Assembly: GCA_946886875.1 (NCBI GenBank)
Contig: CAMPJN010000030.1
Location: 1-17,703, forward strand
Direction of reading: 5' to 3'
From: an uncultured Pseudomonas sp.
Lineage (GTDB): Bacteria > Pseudomonadota > Gammaproteobacteria > Pseudomonadales > Pseudomonadaceae
DNA: 17,703 nt
A program made the translations under genes and the position numbers. Below the pieces are notes generated by a model. The model was not told where the DNA came from. It did not search any database and saw only the letters and a program-made list of their open reading frames with translations. Shown one piece after another: positions 1-13,364 of this stretch; the stretch's first letter is position 1, and every line of letters starts with the position of its first letter.

Positions 1-275
1 TTTCGCCGGAAGGCTGCGCCTCGATTCTGTGGAAAACCTCGGACAAGGCGCCGGATGCCGCCGAAGCCATGGGCATCACCGCCGAGCGCCTGAAAGGCCT
101 GGGCATAGTCGACAAGGTGATCGGCGAGCCGCTGGGTGGCGCTCATCGCGATCCTGCTGGGGCGGCCGAGTCGGTTCGTCAGGAACTGACCGCCCAGCTG
201 GAAATGCTCAAAGGCTTCGACACCACCGAGCTGCTTGCGCGTCGTTACGAGCGTCTGATGAGCTACGGCATCTAG
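1..275 (+). CDS. accA: Acetyl-CoA carboxylase carboxyltransferase subunit alpha, 3' end only
   Basis: This is the C-terminal 90 codons of AccA; the gene begins upstream of the window and the reading frame enters at base 3. AccA is the alpha subunit of the carboxyltransferase half of acetyl-CoA carboxylase, which makes malonyl-CoA for fatty acid synthesis in the cytoplasm. The visible part opens with [11 protein letters not shown], a highly conserved AccA stretch near the active site. It continues through the typical helical tail ([19 protein letters not shown], then [11 protein letters not shown]) and ends in [11 protein letters not shown]. The TAG stop at 273-275 coincides with the first bases of a short inverted-repeat element. 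Followed by tilS, as in many gammaproteobacteria. Identification is secure; the N-terminal part cannot be judged. Confidence 0.96.
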   Translation, partial: SPEGCASILWKTSDKAPDAAEAMGITAERLKGLGIVDKVIGEPLGGAHRDPAGAAESVRQELTAQLEMLKGFDTTELLARRYERLMSYGI

Positions 276-504
276 CAGGCCGTTGAAAAACGTAGACGAG
301 GCAGGCAAGACAAGGCAAAAACAGGCGAGGAAGCGGACTGGGCTCGCACGCGAGTTTACGTGCTGTAAATGAGCATTACTCGTTTCACTCGCCCTTCGGG
401 TCGCGCTAAAGCGCGTTAGCCGCAAGCGGCTTTCCGAGCCTGTTTTTAACGCCCCTCTCTTTTATAAAGAGGGCTAACGCAGGTAGTTTTTCAGCGGCCT
501 GCTA
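273..504. mobile_element. MITE-like inverted-repeat element, copy 1 (long form)
   Basis: A non-coding element of about 232 bases. The ends are inverted repeats: 273-291 and the reverse complement of 486-504 agree at 18 of 19 positions, beginning TAGCAGGCCG and ending TGAAAAAC. A second perfect inverted pair lies inside: AAAAACAGGC at 317-326 against GCCTGTTTTT at 438-447. The core holds GAGTTTAC at 352-359 and GTAAATGAGCAT shortly after. Between about 377 and 433 are three small hairpins, including a UUCG-type loop and a CGCGCT/AGCGCG stem. The terminal TA on both sides would fit a TA target duplication. No transposase is encoded, so it would need one in trans. A shorter inverted relative lies after eno. 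Similar short dispersed repeats are common in Pseudomonas genomes (from memory). The function and the mobilising enzyme are unknown. Confidence 0.75.
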
Positions 505-527
505 AATCGGCACACCTGGCTGTAAGC

Positions 528-578
528 ATAGGCCGCAAGTCGGAGCGCTTTTGCTCTAAGCTTGCGGCTTATTGTTTT
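528..578 (+). terminator. Rho-independent terminator after accA
   Basis: A 12-pair stem (528-539 with 561-572, one G-T pair) encloses a smaller stem 542-546/553-557. It is followed by a T-rich run (TTGTTTT, to 578). It sits between the repeat element and tilS, so it probably ends accA transcripts. The stem stops only 18 bases before the tilS start, so read-through or a nearby promoter must supply tilS. Confidence 0.7.
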
Positions 579-595
579 AGGCTTGCCGCTGTTTT

Positions 596-1909
596 ATGAC
601 CCTCGAATCCCGTCTGCTGCAAACCCTGAGTCCCTGGCGCCATGCACCGGCTTGGCGGGTTGCCCTGTCCGGCGGATTGGATTCGACGGTGCTGTTGCAT
701 CTATTGGCCAGCCTGGCGCAACGCGAGGCATTGCCGCCGCTTTTCGCCATCCATATTCACCACGGTTTACAAGCCGCTGCCGATGCCTGGCCGGCGCATT
801 GTCGCGCGTTGTGCGAACGGCTCGGCGTGCCCTTGCAGGTCGAATACGTGGAGGTCGAGCCAGGCGCCAGTATCGAGCGTGCGGCACGGGATGCCCGTTA
901 TGCCGCGTTCGCGGCGGCGCTGGCTCCAGGTGAGCTGTTACTGGTCGCCCAGCACCGCGAGGATCAGGCCGAGACCTTGTTGTTTCGTCTGTTGCGTGGC
1001 GCCGGTGTGCAAGGCCTGGCGGCGATGCCGGCAACTCGGCCGCTGGGTGCGGGGCAGTTGCTGCGGCCGTTGTTGAACTGCTCGCGGGCCGAGCTGCAGA
1101 CCTATGCCGAGCAGCAACAACTTGCTTGGATCGAGGATCCGTCGAACGCCGATAGCCGCTTTTCCCGTAATTATCTGCGCCAGCGGGTTATGCCGTTGCT
1201 GCAAGCGCGCTGGCCGCAAGCGGCGCAGCGCATGGCTTTGACTGCAGAGCATCTGGGCGAGGCGGCGCAACTCCTTGACGAGTTGGCGCAGCAGGATCTG
1301 CGCGCGGCGCAATCGCCTTCGTGCTTTGCCTGGCTGAATCTTGCCAGTCTGGATTTACCGGTTATCCGTGAGTTGAGTGCGGCGCGTCAGCGCAATGCCT
1401 TGCGTTACTGGTTGCGTGGGCGTACTGCGATGCCGGACAGCTGCCATTGGTCCGGCTGGGATAATTTGCGCGATGCCGCTAGCGATGCAACGCCGATCTG
1501 GCGTTTGGCCGGCGGCGAGTTGCAGCGTGCCGACGAGCGGTTGTGGTGGTTGACGGGCGCATGGTTGCAAACACCACGACCGCCAGGGCAGTTAGTTCAG
1601 GCCGAGCAATGGTTGGATCTGCCGGGCAACGGCGCCGTGTCGTTGCAGGGGAGGATGCCCACAGGCGAATTGCAGTTGAGCTATCGCCACGGCGGTGAGG
1701 TGATGGAACTGCCGGGGCGGGGGCGTCGCAACCTCAAACGTCTGCTCAACGAGCGTCAGGTGCCGGTTTTTTTGCGCGGGCGTCTGCCGTTGTTGACATG
1801 TGATGGGCGTTTAGTGGCCGTCGCCAACCTGGCTGGATTGGATGGTCCGGCCGATGGTCAATGGCGATTGGTTTGGCGACCGCCTATCGATGATCAAGGT
1901 TTGAGCTGA
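596..1909 (+). CDS. tilS: tRNA(Ile)-lysidine synthase
   Basis: TilS attaches lysine to C34 of the CAU-anticodon isoleucine tRNA, using ATP, so that the tRNA reads AUA codons; it is an essential cytoplasmic enzyme. The protein has 437 residues, normal for the proteobacterial form. The N-terminal half carries the PP-loop ATP-binding motif SGGLDST at residues 25-31, then HIHHGLQ and HREDQAETLLFRLLRGAG, all typical of TilS. The C-terminal substrate-recognition domain is present (VMELPGRGRRNLKRLLNERQVPVFLRGRLPLL). The ATG at 596 precedes a standard N-terminus; no strong ribosome site is visible before it. The neighbours accA and pyrG are the usual ones. Its last codons overlap a likely pyrG promoter. 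Nothing looks damaged. Confidence 0.96.
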   Translation: MTLESRLLQTLSPWRHAPAWRVALSGGLDSTVLLHLLASLAQREALPPLFAIHIHHGLQAAADAWPAHCRALCERLGVPLQVEYVEVEPGASIERAARDARYAAFAAALAPGELLLVAQHREDQAETLLFRLLRGAGVQGLAAMPATRPLGAGQLLRPLLNCSRAELQTYAEQQQLAWIEDPSNADSRFSRNYLRQRVMPLLQARWPQAAQRMALTAEHLGEAAQLLDELAQQDLRAAQSPSCFAWLNLASLDLPVIRELSAARQRNALRYWLRGRTAMPDSCHWSGWDNLRDAASDATPIWRLAGGELQRADERLWWLTGAWLQTPRPPGQLVQAEQWLDLPGNGAVSLQGRMPTGELQLSYRHGGEVMELPGRGRRNLKRLLNERQVPVFLRGRLPLLTCDGRLVAVANLAGLDGPADGQWRLVWRPPIDDQGLS

Positions 1910-1929
1910 TAAGGCCTTTCCGGTAGACT
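1901..1929 (+). promoter_or_regulatory. Candidate sigma-70 promoter for pyrG
   Basis: TTGAGC (1901-1906) and TAGACT (1924-1929) are separated by 17 bases, and each matches the consensus hexamer at 4 of 6 positions. The -35 box lies on the tilS stop region. Transcription would start near 1936, giving a leader of about 150 bases before pyrG. This is a motif match only. Confidence 0.45.
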
Positions 1930-1947
1930 ACGCTCCCGTCTTATTAG

Positions 1948-4570
<2,623 letters not shown>

Positions 4571-4626
4571 TCGGCTGTTTATCCGCTCAGCGTTCTCAGG
4601 TAGAGTGCCGCCTGAAACGAACCTGA

Positions 4627-6134
<1,508 letters not shown>

Positions 6135-6160
6135 TGACCGATCAAGTCGTGTTAAAAGAG

Positions 6161-6184
6161 GGGCGGCGCGAGTCGCCCTTTTTT
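6161..6184 (+). terminator. Rho-independent terminator after eno
   Basis: A 7-pair stem, GGGCGGC (6161-6167) with GTCGCCC (6172-6178), closed by a GCGA tetraloop and followed by six T (6179-6184). It lies 146 bases after the eno stop, beyond the repeat element, and 22 bases before ftsB. It ends the pyrG-kdsA-eno transcript and argues against a longer ftsB reading frame. Confidence 0.85.
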
Positions 6185-6205
6185 CATCCGGAAAGTCTGC
6201 CCGTT

Positions 6206-6484
6206 ATGCGTAACTCTTATTGGTTGGTTGCGGTACTGATTTTGCTGCTGGCTGGCCTGCAGTATCGCTTGTGGGTGGGCGACGGCAGCCTGGCTCAGGC
6301 TACTGAGCTGAAGCAACAGATCGCCGATCAGCAAAGCGAAAACCAGCGCCTGCTCGAGCGCAATCGCATCCTCGAGGCGGAAGTCAAAGAGCTGAAGAAG
6401 GGGATGGAAACCGTCGAAGAGCGCGCCCGCCATGAACTCGGCATGCTTAAAGAGGGCGAAACCCTCTATCAGTTGACCGAATGA
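6206..6484 (+). CDS. ftsB: Cell division protein FtsB
   Basis: FtsB is a small bitopic inner-membrane protein that joins FtsL and FtsQ in the divisome and activates septal peptidoglycan synthesis. The 92-residue product has a short cytoplasmic start (MRNSYW), one membrane segment (about residues 5-20, LVAVLILLLAGLQYRL) and a periplasmic coiled coil (about 30-66, rich in Gln, Glu and Leu: ELKQQIADQQSENQRLLERNRILEAEVKELKKG). It ends in EERARHELGMLKEGETLYQL, the conserved tail. The open frame reaches back to a GTG at 6134, but that stretch contains the eno terminator and would put charged residues before the membrane helix, so the ATG at 6206 is chosen, with GGAAAG near 6190-6195. The stop overlaps the ispD start (ATGA), as in E. 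coli. Confidence 0.94.
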   Translation: MRNSYWLVAVLILLLAGLQYRLWVGDGSLAQATELKQQIADQQSENQRLLERNRILEAEVKELKKGMETVEERARHELGMLKEGETLYQLTE

Positions 6485-7188
6485 ATTCCCCCGCGTTACC
6501 TCCTTTCTGGGCGGTGATTCCGGCCGCTGGCATCGGCAGTCGAATGGCCGCGGACCGGCCCAAGCAATACCTGCAACTGGCCGGCAAAAGCATTCTCGAA
6601 CACACCCTCGGCTGTTTTCTCGACCACCCGTGCTTGCGCGGCCTAGTGGTCAGTCTCGCCTCTGAGGACCCTTACTGGCCGCAATTGCCTTGCGCCTCCG
6701 ACCTGCGCATTCAGCGCGCCGACGGTGGTCGCGAGCGCTCCGATTCGGTGCTCAATGGGTTGCTGCGCTTGAGCGAAATGGGCGCCGGTGAACAGGACTG
6801 GGTGCTGGTGCACGATGCCGCGCGGCCTAACCTGCAACGAACCGACCTCGATCGCCTGTTGACTGAGTTGGCGGATGATCCTGTCGGCGGCCTGCTGGCG
6901 GTGCCCGTACGCGATACGCTCAAACGCATCGGGGCGGACGGGCGGGTGCAGCAAACTGTCGATCGCTCGGTGATCTGGCAGGCGTACACGCCGCAGATGT
7001 TTCGTCTGCAGGCTTTGCGCGACGCCCTAAGCGGGGCCCGCGCCGCCGGCGTGGCGATCACCGACGAGGCCTCCGCGCTGGAGTGGGCGGGGCAGGCACC
7101 GCGGCTGATCGAAGGCCGGGCGGACAATCTGAAGATCACCCGCCCGGAAGATCTGGATTGGCTGGCGCGTCGCTGGCAATGCAGCTAG
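6481..7188 (+). CDS. ispD: 2-C-methyl-D-erythritol 4-phosphate cytidylyltransferase
   Basis: IspD transfers CMP from CTP to methylerythritol 4-phosphate, the third step of the MEP route to isoprenoids, in the cytoplasm. The 235-residue protein has the nucleotidyltransferase signature PAAGIGSRM (14-22), Arg21 and Lys28 of the CTP site (RPKQY), and VLVHDAARPN (108-117). It also has a Thr146 and Arg162 arrangement matching the known substrate residues, and NLKITRPEDL (216-225) with Lys218. The start overlaps the ftsB stop by 4 bases, so the two are translationally coupled. ispF, its E. coli neighbour, lies 3.2 kb away here because three genes intervene. The next gene converges from the right; I see no clear terminator in the 54-base gap, only an 11-base direct repeat (7227-7237 and 7241-7251). 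Confidence 0.96.
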   Translation: MNSPALPPFWAVIPAAGIGSRMAADRPKQYLQLAGKSILEHTLGCFLDHPCLRGLVVSLASEDPYWPQLPCASDLRIQRADGGRERSDSVLNGLLRLSEMGAGEQDWVLVHDAARPNLQRTDLDRLLTELADDPVGGLLAVPVRDTLKRIGADGRVQQTVDRSVIWQAYTPQMFRLQALRDALSGARAAGVAITDEASALEWAGQAPRLIEGRADNLKITRPEDLDWLARRWQCS

Positions 7189-7242
7189 ATCCTTAATAAT
7201 CGCCCAATAGGTCGCTGCTGAGTCTTGTTCAGAAGGCTCGGT

Positions 7243-9366
<2,124 letters not shown>

Positions 9367-9375
9367 GGCGACGCC

Positions 9376-9395
9376 GCGCGGCTGTCTGGCCGCGC
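9376..9395 (+). repeat. GC-rich hairpin just after adhC
   Basis: GCGCGGC (9376-9382) pairs perfectly with GCCGCGC (9389-9395) around a 6-base loop, 9 bases after the adhC stop. The following bases (AGATTTCTCG) are only weakly T-rich, so it may act as an RNA-stabilising or partial terminator structure rather than a full terminator. Confidence 0.45.
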
Positions 9396-9404
9396 AGATT
9401 TCTC

Positions 9405-9456
9405 GTAGGGTGCGCTGCGCGCACCGCAACCCACTGGTGCGCACGGCGTACCCTGC
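9405..9456. repeat. REP-like palindrome between adhC and fghA
   Basis: Arms 9405-9425 and 9436-9456 are inverted repeats agreeing at 17 of 21 positions, with a 10-base loop. The arms have the pattern GTAGGGTGCGC..GCGCACC. It resembles the GC-rich extragenic palindromes scattered in Pseudomonas genomes (from memory). It ends one base before the fghA ribosome site (GGAG, 9457-9460), so the folded RNA could influence fghA translation or differential mRNA stability. No second copy is seen in this window. Confidence 0.6.
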
Positions 9457-9467
9457 GGAGAGGGTTC

Positions 9468-10313
9468 ATGACATTGGAAAATATCTCCTGCCAGAAAAGC
9501 TTCGGCGGCTGGCACAAGCGCTATCGACACCGCTCCACGGTGCTCAATTGCGACATGCAGTTCGCCGTGTATCTACCACCGCAGGCCGAGCAGGGCGTCA
9601 AATTGCCGGTGCTGTACTGGCTCTCGGGGCTGACCTGCACCGACGAGAACTTTATGCAGAAGGCCGGCGCGCACAAGCTGGCCGCCGAGCTCGGTCTGAT
9701 CATAGTCGCGCCGGATACCAGCCCGCGTGGCGCCGAAGTGCCGGACGATGCGCAAGGCGCCTGGGATTTCGGTCTTGGTGCAGGCTTCTATATCAATGCC
9801 ACCCAGGAACCCTGGGCGCGCAATTACCGCATGTACGACTACGTGGTGGAGGAATTGCCGGCCTTGATCGAGGCGAATTTCCCGGTATCGGACAAGCGTG
9901 GCATCAGCGGCCATTCCATGGGCGGGCACGGCGCGCTGATCTGTGCGCTGCGCAATCCGGGGCGCTATCGGTCGTTGTCGGCTTTTGCACCTATCAGCAA
10001 TCCGCTCGACTGCCCTTGGGGCGAAAAGGCATTTTCTCTGTATCTCGGCGAGGATCGCTCACGCTGGCGCGAGTGGGATACTTGCGCGCTGCTCGCCGAG
10101 GCTACCGAGAAGTTGCCGATCTTGGTCGACCAGGGCGATCGCGACGACTTTCTCGAAAATCAGCTCAAGCCCGAGGCGCTGAAGCAGGCCGCGCAGGCTG
10201 CCGGGCATCCGCTGGAATTGCGTTTGCAGCCGGGCTACGACCATAGCTACTACTTTATCGCCAGCTTTATCGACGACCACCTGCGTCATCACGCCAAGGC
10301 GCTGCTGGTCTGA
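9468..10313 (+). CDS. fghA: S-formylglutathione hydrolase
   Basis: This enzyme hydrolyses S-formylglutathione to formate and glutathione, completing the glutathione route of formaldehyde removal begun by AdhC. It is an alpha/beta hydrolase of the esterase D family with 281 residues. The nucleophile elbow is [10 protein letters not shown] with Ser150; Asp226 (in [13 protein letters not shown]) and His259 (GYDHSYYF) complete the triad, each offset by five from E. coli Frm[19 protein letters not shown] forms the oxyanion region. The ATG at 9468 has GGAGAGG just upstream. It is probably cotranscribed with adhC, although the 101-base gap is filled by two hairpins that could change the relative output. 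A hairpin before ispF appears to end the unit. Also called frmB, estD or yeiG in other species. Confidence 0.96.
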   Translation: MTLENISCQKSFGGWHKRYRHRSTVLNCDMQFAVYLPPQAEQGVKLPVLYWLSGLTCTDENFMQKAGAHKLAAELGLIIVAPDTSPRGAEVPDDAQGAWDFGLGAGFYINATQEPWARNYRMYDYVVEELPALIEANFPVSDKRGISGHSMGGHGALICALRNPGRYRSLSAFAPISNPLDCPWGEKAFSLYLGEDRSRWREWDTCALLAEATEKLPILVDQGDRDDFLENQLKPEALKQAAQAAGHPLELRLQPGYDHSYYFIASFIDDHLRHHAKALLV

Positions 10314-10372
10314 TCGGATGCCGATGATGGTCGTTTGGTTCGTCAGTATCTCGGCTCCTGCATGTAGAATCA

Positions 10373-10402
10373 CGCCCTGACTTTTTCAGGGCGTTGTCTT
10401 TT
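10373..10402 (+). terminator. Terminator-like hairpin after fghA, abutting ispF
   Basis: CGCCCTGA (10373-10380) pairs perfectly with TCAGGGCG (10386-10393) around a 5-base loop, followed by TTGTCTTTT that runs to the base before the ispF ATG. It would stop transcripts from adhC-fghA. The 3' arm also contains AGGG, the only ribosome-site candidate for ispF, so a translational role is an alternative. Confidence 0.6.
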
Positions 10403-10876
10403 ATGCGTATTGGCCACGGCTACGATGTGCACCGTTTTACCGAGGGTACTTTTATTACTCTGGGTGGCGTGCAGATTCCCCATAAATTTGCTTTGCTCGC
10501 CCACTCCGACGGCGACGTATTGCTGCATGCCCTGGCCGACGCCTTGCTCGGTGCCGCGGCGCTGGGCGATATCGGCAAGCACTTTCCTGATACCGACGCC
10601 GCCTACAAAGGCGCGGACAGTCGCGTGCTGCTGCGCCATGTGCTCGGGCTGGTGCAGGCCAAGGGCTGGCGGGTCGGCAATGTCGACGCCACCATAGTCG
10701 CCCAGGCGCCGAAGATGGCCGCGCATATCGAAGACATGCGCGAGTTGATCGCCGCGGACCTGCAGGTCGCGGTCGATCAGGTCAACGTCAAGGCCACCAC
10801 CACCGAGAAACTTGGCTTCACCGGCCGTGAAGAAGGCATTGCGGTGCATGCCGTCGCGCTGCTGGTCGGCCTATGA
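10403..10876 (+). CDS. ispF: 2-C-methyl-D-erythritol 2,4-cyclodiphosphate synthase
   Basis: IspF cyclises CDP-methylerythritol 2-phosphate to the 2,4-cyclodiphosphate with loss of CMP, the fifth step of the MEP isoprenoid pathway; it works as a trimer. The 157-residue protein begins [11 protein letters not shown], holding the metal ligands Asp8 and His10; the third ligand is His42 in [18 protein letters not shown]. Later motifs are [24 protein letters not shown] and [20 protein letters not shown]. The ATG at 10403 gives the standard N-terminus. A -10-like TAGAAT (10365-10370) may belong to its own promoter, but no good -35 is seen. The stop overlaps the truD start by 4 bases (ATGA). It opens the run ispF-truD-surE-pcm, the same order as in E. 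coli. Confidence 0.97.
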   Translation: MRIGHGYDVHRFTEGTFITLGGVQIPHKFALLAHSDGDVLLHALADALLGAAALGDIGKHFPDTDAAYKGADSRVLLRHVLGLVQAKGWRVGNVDATIVAQAPKMAAHIEDMRELIAADLQVAVDQVNVKATTTEKLGFTGREEGIAVHAVALLVGL

Positions 10877-11931
10877 ACGAGGTGCAATTGCTCGGCTCCA
10901 AGGCCTATGGCGAATCCTGCGGTACAGCACTGCTGAAAGCCGTTGCGGAGGATTTTCAGGTCGACGAAGTGCTGGATATTCCACTGGCCGGCGAGGGTGA
11001 ACATCTCTGGCTCTGGGTGGAAAAGCGCGAGCTGAATACCGAGGACGCGGCCAAGCGTATCGCCCGCGCCGCCGGGGTACCGCTGCGGATGATCAGCTAT
11101 GCCGGACTCAAGGATCGCCAGGCGCTGACCCGTCAGTGGTTCAGTCTGCATCTGCCGGGCAAGGTCGACCCCGACCTGAGCGCCGCGGTCGACGCCAGCC
11201 TGTGCATCCTCAAGCAGGTGCGCCATTCGCGTAAATTGCAGCGCGGTGCCCATGCCGCTAACGGCTTCACCCTACGTCTGACCCAGCTACAAGCCGATCA
11301 TGCGGTGCTGGATGCGCGTCTGACGAAAATTGCCGCCCAGGGCATTCCCAACTATTACGGTCTGCAGCGTTTCGGCTTCGAAGGCGGCAACGTCGCCCAT
11401 GCCCGGCACTTCGCCGAAGGCAAAAGCCTGCCGGAGAAACGCAATGTGCGTTCACGGGTGCTGTCGGCGGCGCGTAGCTATCTGTTCAATCGGGTGCTCG
11501 CCGAGCGGGTCGCCGCCGGCACCTGGAACCAGGCTTTGCCTGGCGATCTGCTGGCGTTTACCGACAGTCGCAGTTTTTTTCCGGCGGGGGAGGCCGAGTG
11601 CAGCGACCCGCGTTTGGCGATTCTCGACCTGCATCCGACCGGACCGCTATGGGGGGCGGGTGACTCGACGGCGGGCGGCGCAGCCCAGGCACTGGAACAT
11701 CAGCTGGCCGAACAGGAGGCAGCGTTGGTCGAATGGCTGGCAGAAGCGGGCATGACGCACGAACGACGTATTCTGCGCCTCCCCATCGGCGGTTTGACGT
11801 GGCATTATCCCGAGCCCGACATTCTGCAACTGCAATTCGTCCTGCCAGCTGGATGCTTTGCCACTGTTTTGGTGCGCGAGCTCGTCGATCTGTTGCCGGT
11901 AGGACACACGGACAACCCATGCGTATTCTGA
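10873..11931 (+). CDS. truD: tRNA pseudouridine(13) synthase
   Basis: TruD converts U13 of tRNA(Glu) to pseudouridine. The protein has 352 residues, normal for the family. The catalytic aspartate is Asp81 in [15 protein letters not shown]. Other TruD signatures are [10 protein letters not shown] near the N-terminus, [12 protein letters not shown], and [16 protein letters not shown]. The C-terminal part closes with [28 protein letters not shown], which is also typical. The start overlaps the ispF stop (ATGA), implying translational coupling, and the end overlaps surE by 13 bases. Bases 11640-11720 encode a loop rich in Gly and Ala, a normal variable region. Confidence 0.96.
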   Translation: MNEVQLLGSKAYGESCGTALLKAVAEDFQVDEVLDIPLAGEGEHLWLWVEKRELNTEDAAKRIARAAGVPLRMISYAGLKDRQALTRQWFSLHLPGKVDPDLSAAVDASLCILKQVRHSRKLQRGAHAANGFTLRLTQLQADHAVLDARLTKIAAQGIPNYYGLQRFGFEGGNVAHARHFAEGKSLPEKRNVRSRVLSAARSYLFNRVLAERVAAGTWNQALPGDLLAFTDSRSFFPAGEAECSDPRLAILDLHPTGPLWGAGDSTAGGAAQALEHQLAEQEAALVEWLAEAGMTHERRILRLPIGGLTWHYPEPDILQLQFVLPAGCFATVLVRELVDLLPVGHTDNPCVF

Positions 11932-12668
11932 TTTCCAACGATGACGGTGTGGCCGCACCGGGCCTCGCCGCGCTGCATGCTGCACTGGCCGACTATGCCG
12001 AATGCACGGTGATCGCCCCCGACCAGGACCGAAGTGGCGCCAGTAGCTCCTTGACCCTCGATCGTCCGCTGCACCCTTGCACCTTGGCCAACGGTTTTAT
12101 CAGCCTCAATGGCACGCCCACCGACTGCGTGCATTTGGGCTTGAATGGTTTGCTGCCGCATACCACCGATCTGGTGGTGGCGGGTATCAATTTAGGTGCC
12201 AACCTGGGCGATGACGTGCTCTATTCCGGCACCGTGGCTGCGGCCTTGGAGGGTCGTTTCCTCGGCCGCCCGGCTTTCGCCTTCTCGCTGGTGTCGCGCC
12301 TGGCAGACAACCTGCCGACCGCGGCCTATTTCGCGCGCAAGCTGGTCGAAGCCCATGAACAGTTGGATCTGCCGCCGCGCACGGTACTTAACGTAAATAT
12401 TCCCAATTTGCCGCTCGAACATATCCGCGGTATCCAGCTCACCCGCCTGGGCCATCGCGCCCGCGCCGCCGCGCCGGTCAAAGTGGTCAATCCGCGCGGT
12501 AAAGAGGGCTACTGGATCGCAGTTGCCGGCGATGCCGAAGACGGTGGGCCGGGCACGGACTTCCATGCGGTGATGCAGGGTTATGTATCCATTACCCCGT
12601 TGCAGTTGGATCGAACCTTTCAGGACGGCTTCGATCACCTGCAACCCTGGCTGGAGGGCTTGCTCTGA
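11919..12668 (+). CDS. surE: 5'/3'-nucleotidase SurE
   Basis: SurE is a metal-dependent phosphatase of nucleoside 5'- and 3'-monophosphates that also attacks short polyphosphate; it is linked to stationary-phase survival. The 249-residue protein begins RILISNDDG, giving metal ligands Asp8 and Asp9; Ser39 ([10 protein letters not shown]) and Asn91 ([12 protein letters not shown]) complete the site. [13 protein letters not shown] is the conserved following helix. The frame is open back to 11733 inside truD, but the motif must be N-terminal, so the ATG at 11919 is used, overlapping truD by 13 bases. The stop TGA shares one base with the pcm start. The pairing with pcm upstream of nlpD-rpoS is classic. 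Confidence 0.96.
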   Translation: MRILISNDDGVAAPGLAALHAALADYAECTVIAPDQDRSGASSSLTLDRPLHPCTLANGFISLNGTPTDCVHLGLNGLLPHTTDLVVAGINLGANLGDDVLYSGTVAAALEGRFLGRPAFAFSLVSRLADNLPTAAYFARKLVEAHEQLDLPPRTVLNVNIPNLPLEHIRGIQLTRLGHRARAAAPVKVVNPRGKEGYWIAVAGDAEDGGPGTDFHAVMQGYVSITPLQLDRTFQDGFDHLQPWLEGLL

Positions 12669-13342
12669 TGAGGCGCGAGCAAGACGATTTGCACCGCGGT
12701 ATAGGGATGACCTCGCAACGCACCCGCGAGCGATTGATTCAACGTCTGTATGACGAGGGTTTGTCCAACGCCCGGGTGCTGGAAGCGATCCGTCGTACCC
12801 CGCGTCACTTGTTCGTCGACGAAGCCCTGGCCCATCGCGCCTACGAAGATACCGCGCTGCCCATCGGCCACAACCAGACCATCTCGCAGCCCTATATGGT
12901 TGCGCGGATGAGCGAGTTGCTGCTGGCCGCGGGGCCTTTGGACAAGGTATTGGAAATCGGCACGGGGTCGGGTTATCAGACCGCGATTCTGGCCCAGGTC
13001 GTCGAGCGGGTTTTCAGCGTCGAGCGCATTCAGGTTCTGCAGGATCGCGCCAAAGAACGCATGACCGAGCTGAATCTGCGTAATGTCGTGTTTCGCTGGG
13101 GCGATGGCTGGGAAGGCTGGCAGGCGCTGGCACCCTACAACGGCATCATAGTTACCGCGGCCGCTGCTGAGGTGCCGCAGGCTCTGCTCGATCAACTGGC
13201 GCCGAATGGGCGTCTGGTGATCCCGGTAGGGGCCGGCGCCGAACAGGAACTGTTGCTGATTGTTCGCGAGGAGCAGGGCTTCTCGCGGCACGTGCTCGAC
13301 GCCGTGCGTTTCGTCCCGCTGCTCAATGGGCCTCTGGCCTGA
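12668..13342 (+). CDS. pcm: Protein-L-isoaspartate O-methyltransferase
   Basis: Pcm methylates abnormal L-isoaspartyl residues with S-adenosylmethionine, the first step of repairing aged proteins, useful in stationary phase. From the ATG at 12668 it has 224 residues. The family signature [14 protein letters not shown] contains the active-site Ser, and [16 protein letters not shown] is the S-adenosylmethionine loop, followed by [10 protein letters not shown]. The chosen start shares a base with the surE stop and has GGAGGG at 12652-12657. An internal ATG at 12707 ([14 protein letters not shown]) would give the 211-residue length common in the family, but its upstream GGG is too close to act as a ribosome site. 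Cotranscription with surE is very likely. Confidence 0.95.
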   Translation: MRREQDDLHRGIGMTSQRTRERLIQRLYDEGLSNARVLEAIRRTPRHLFVDEALAHRAYEDTALPIGHNQTISQPYMVARMSELLLAAGPLDKVLEIGTGSGYQTAILAQVVERVFSVERIQVLQDRAKERMTELNLRNVVFRWGDGWEGWQALAPYNGIIVTAAAAEVPQALLDQLAPNGRLVIPVGAGAEQELLLIVREEQGFSRHVLDAVRFVPLLNGPLA

Positions 13343-13364
13343 TCTGTCGTGAATTGAGGAATCC

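Noticed and set aside
377..433. CRISPR-like or attachment-site interpretation of the hairpin cluster after accA
   Set aside because: There are no regularly spaced direct repeats, no cas genes, no tRNA gene and no integrase; the pattern is nested inverted repeats.
562..1076. Overlapping alternative frames inside tilS
   Set aside because: They are out-of-frame shadows with Arg/Cys-rich, domain-free sequence.
11733..11918. 62-codon N-terminal extension of SurE
   Set aside because: It lies inside truD, and SurE metal ligands Asp8 and Asp9 need the start at 11919.
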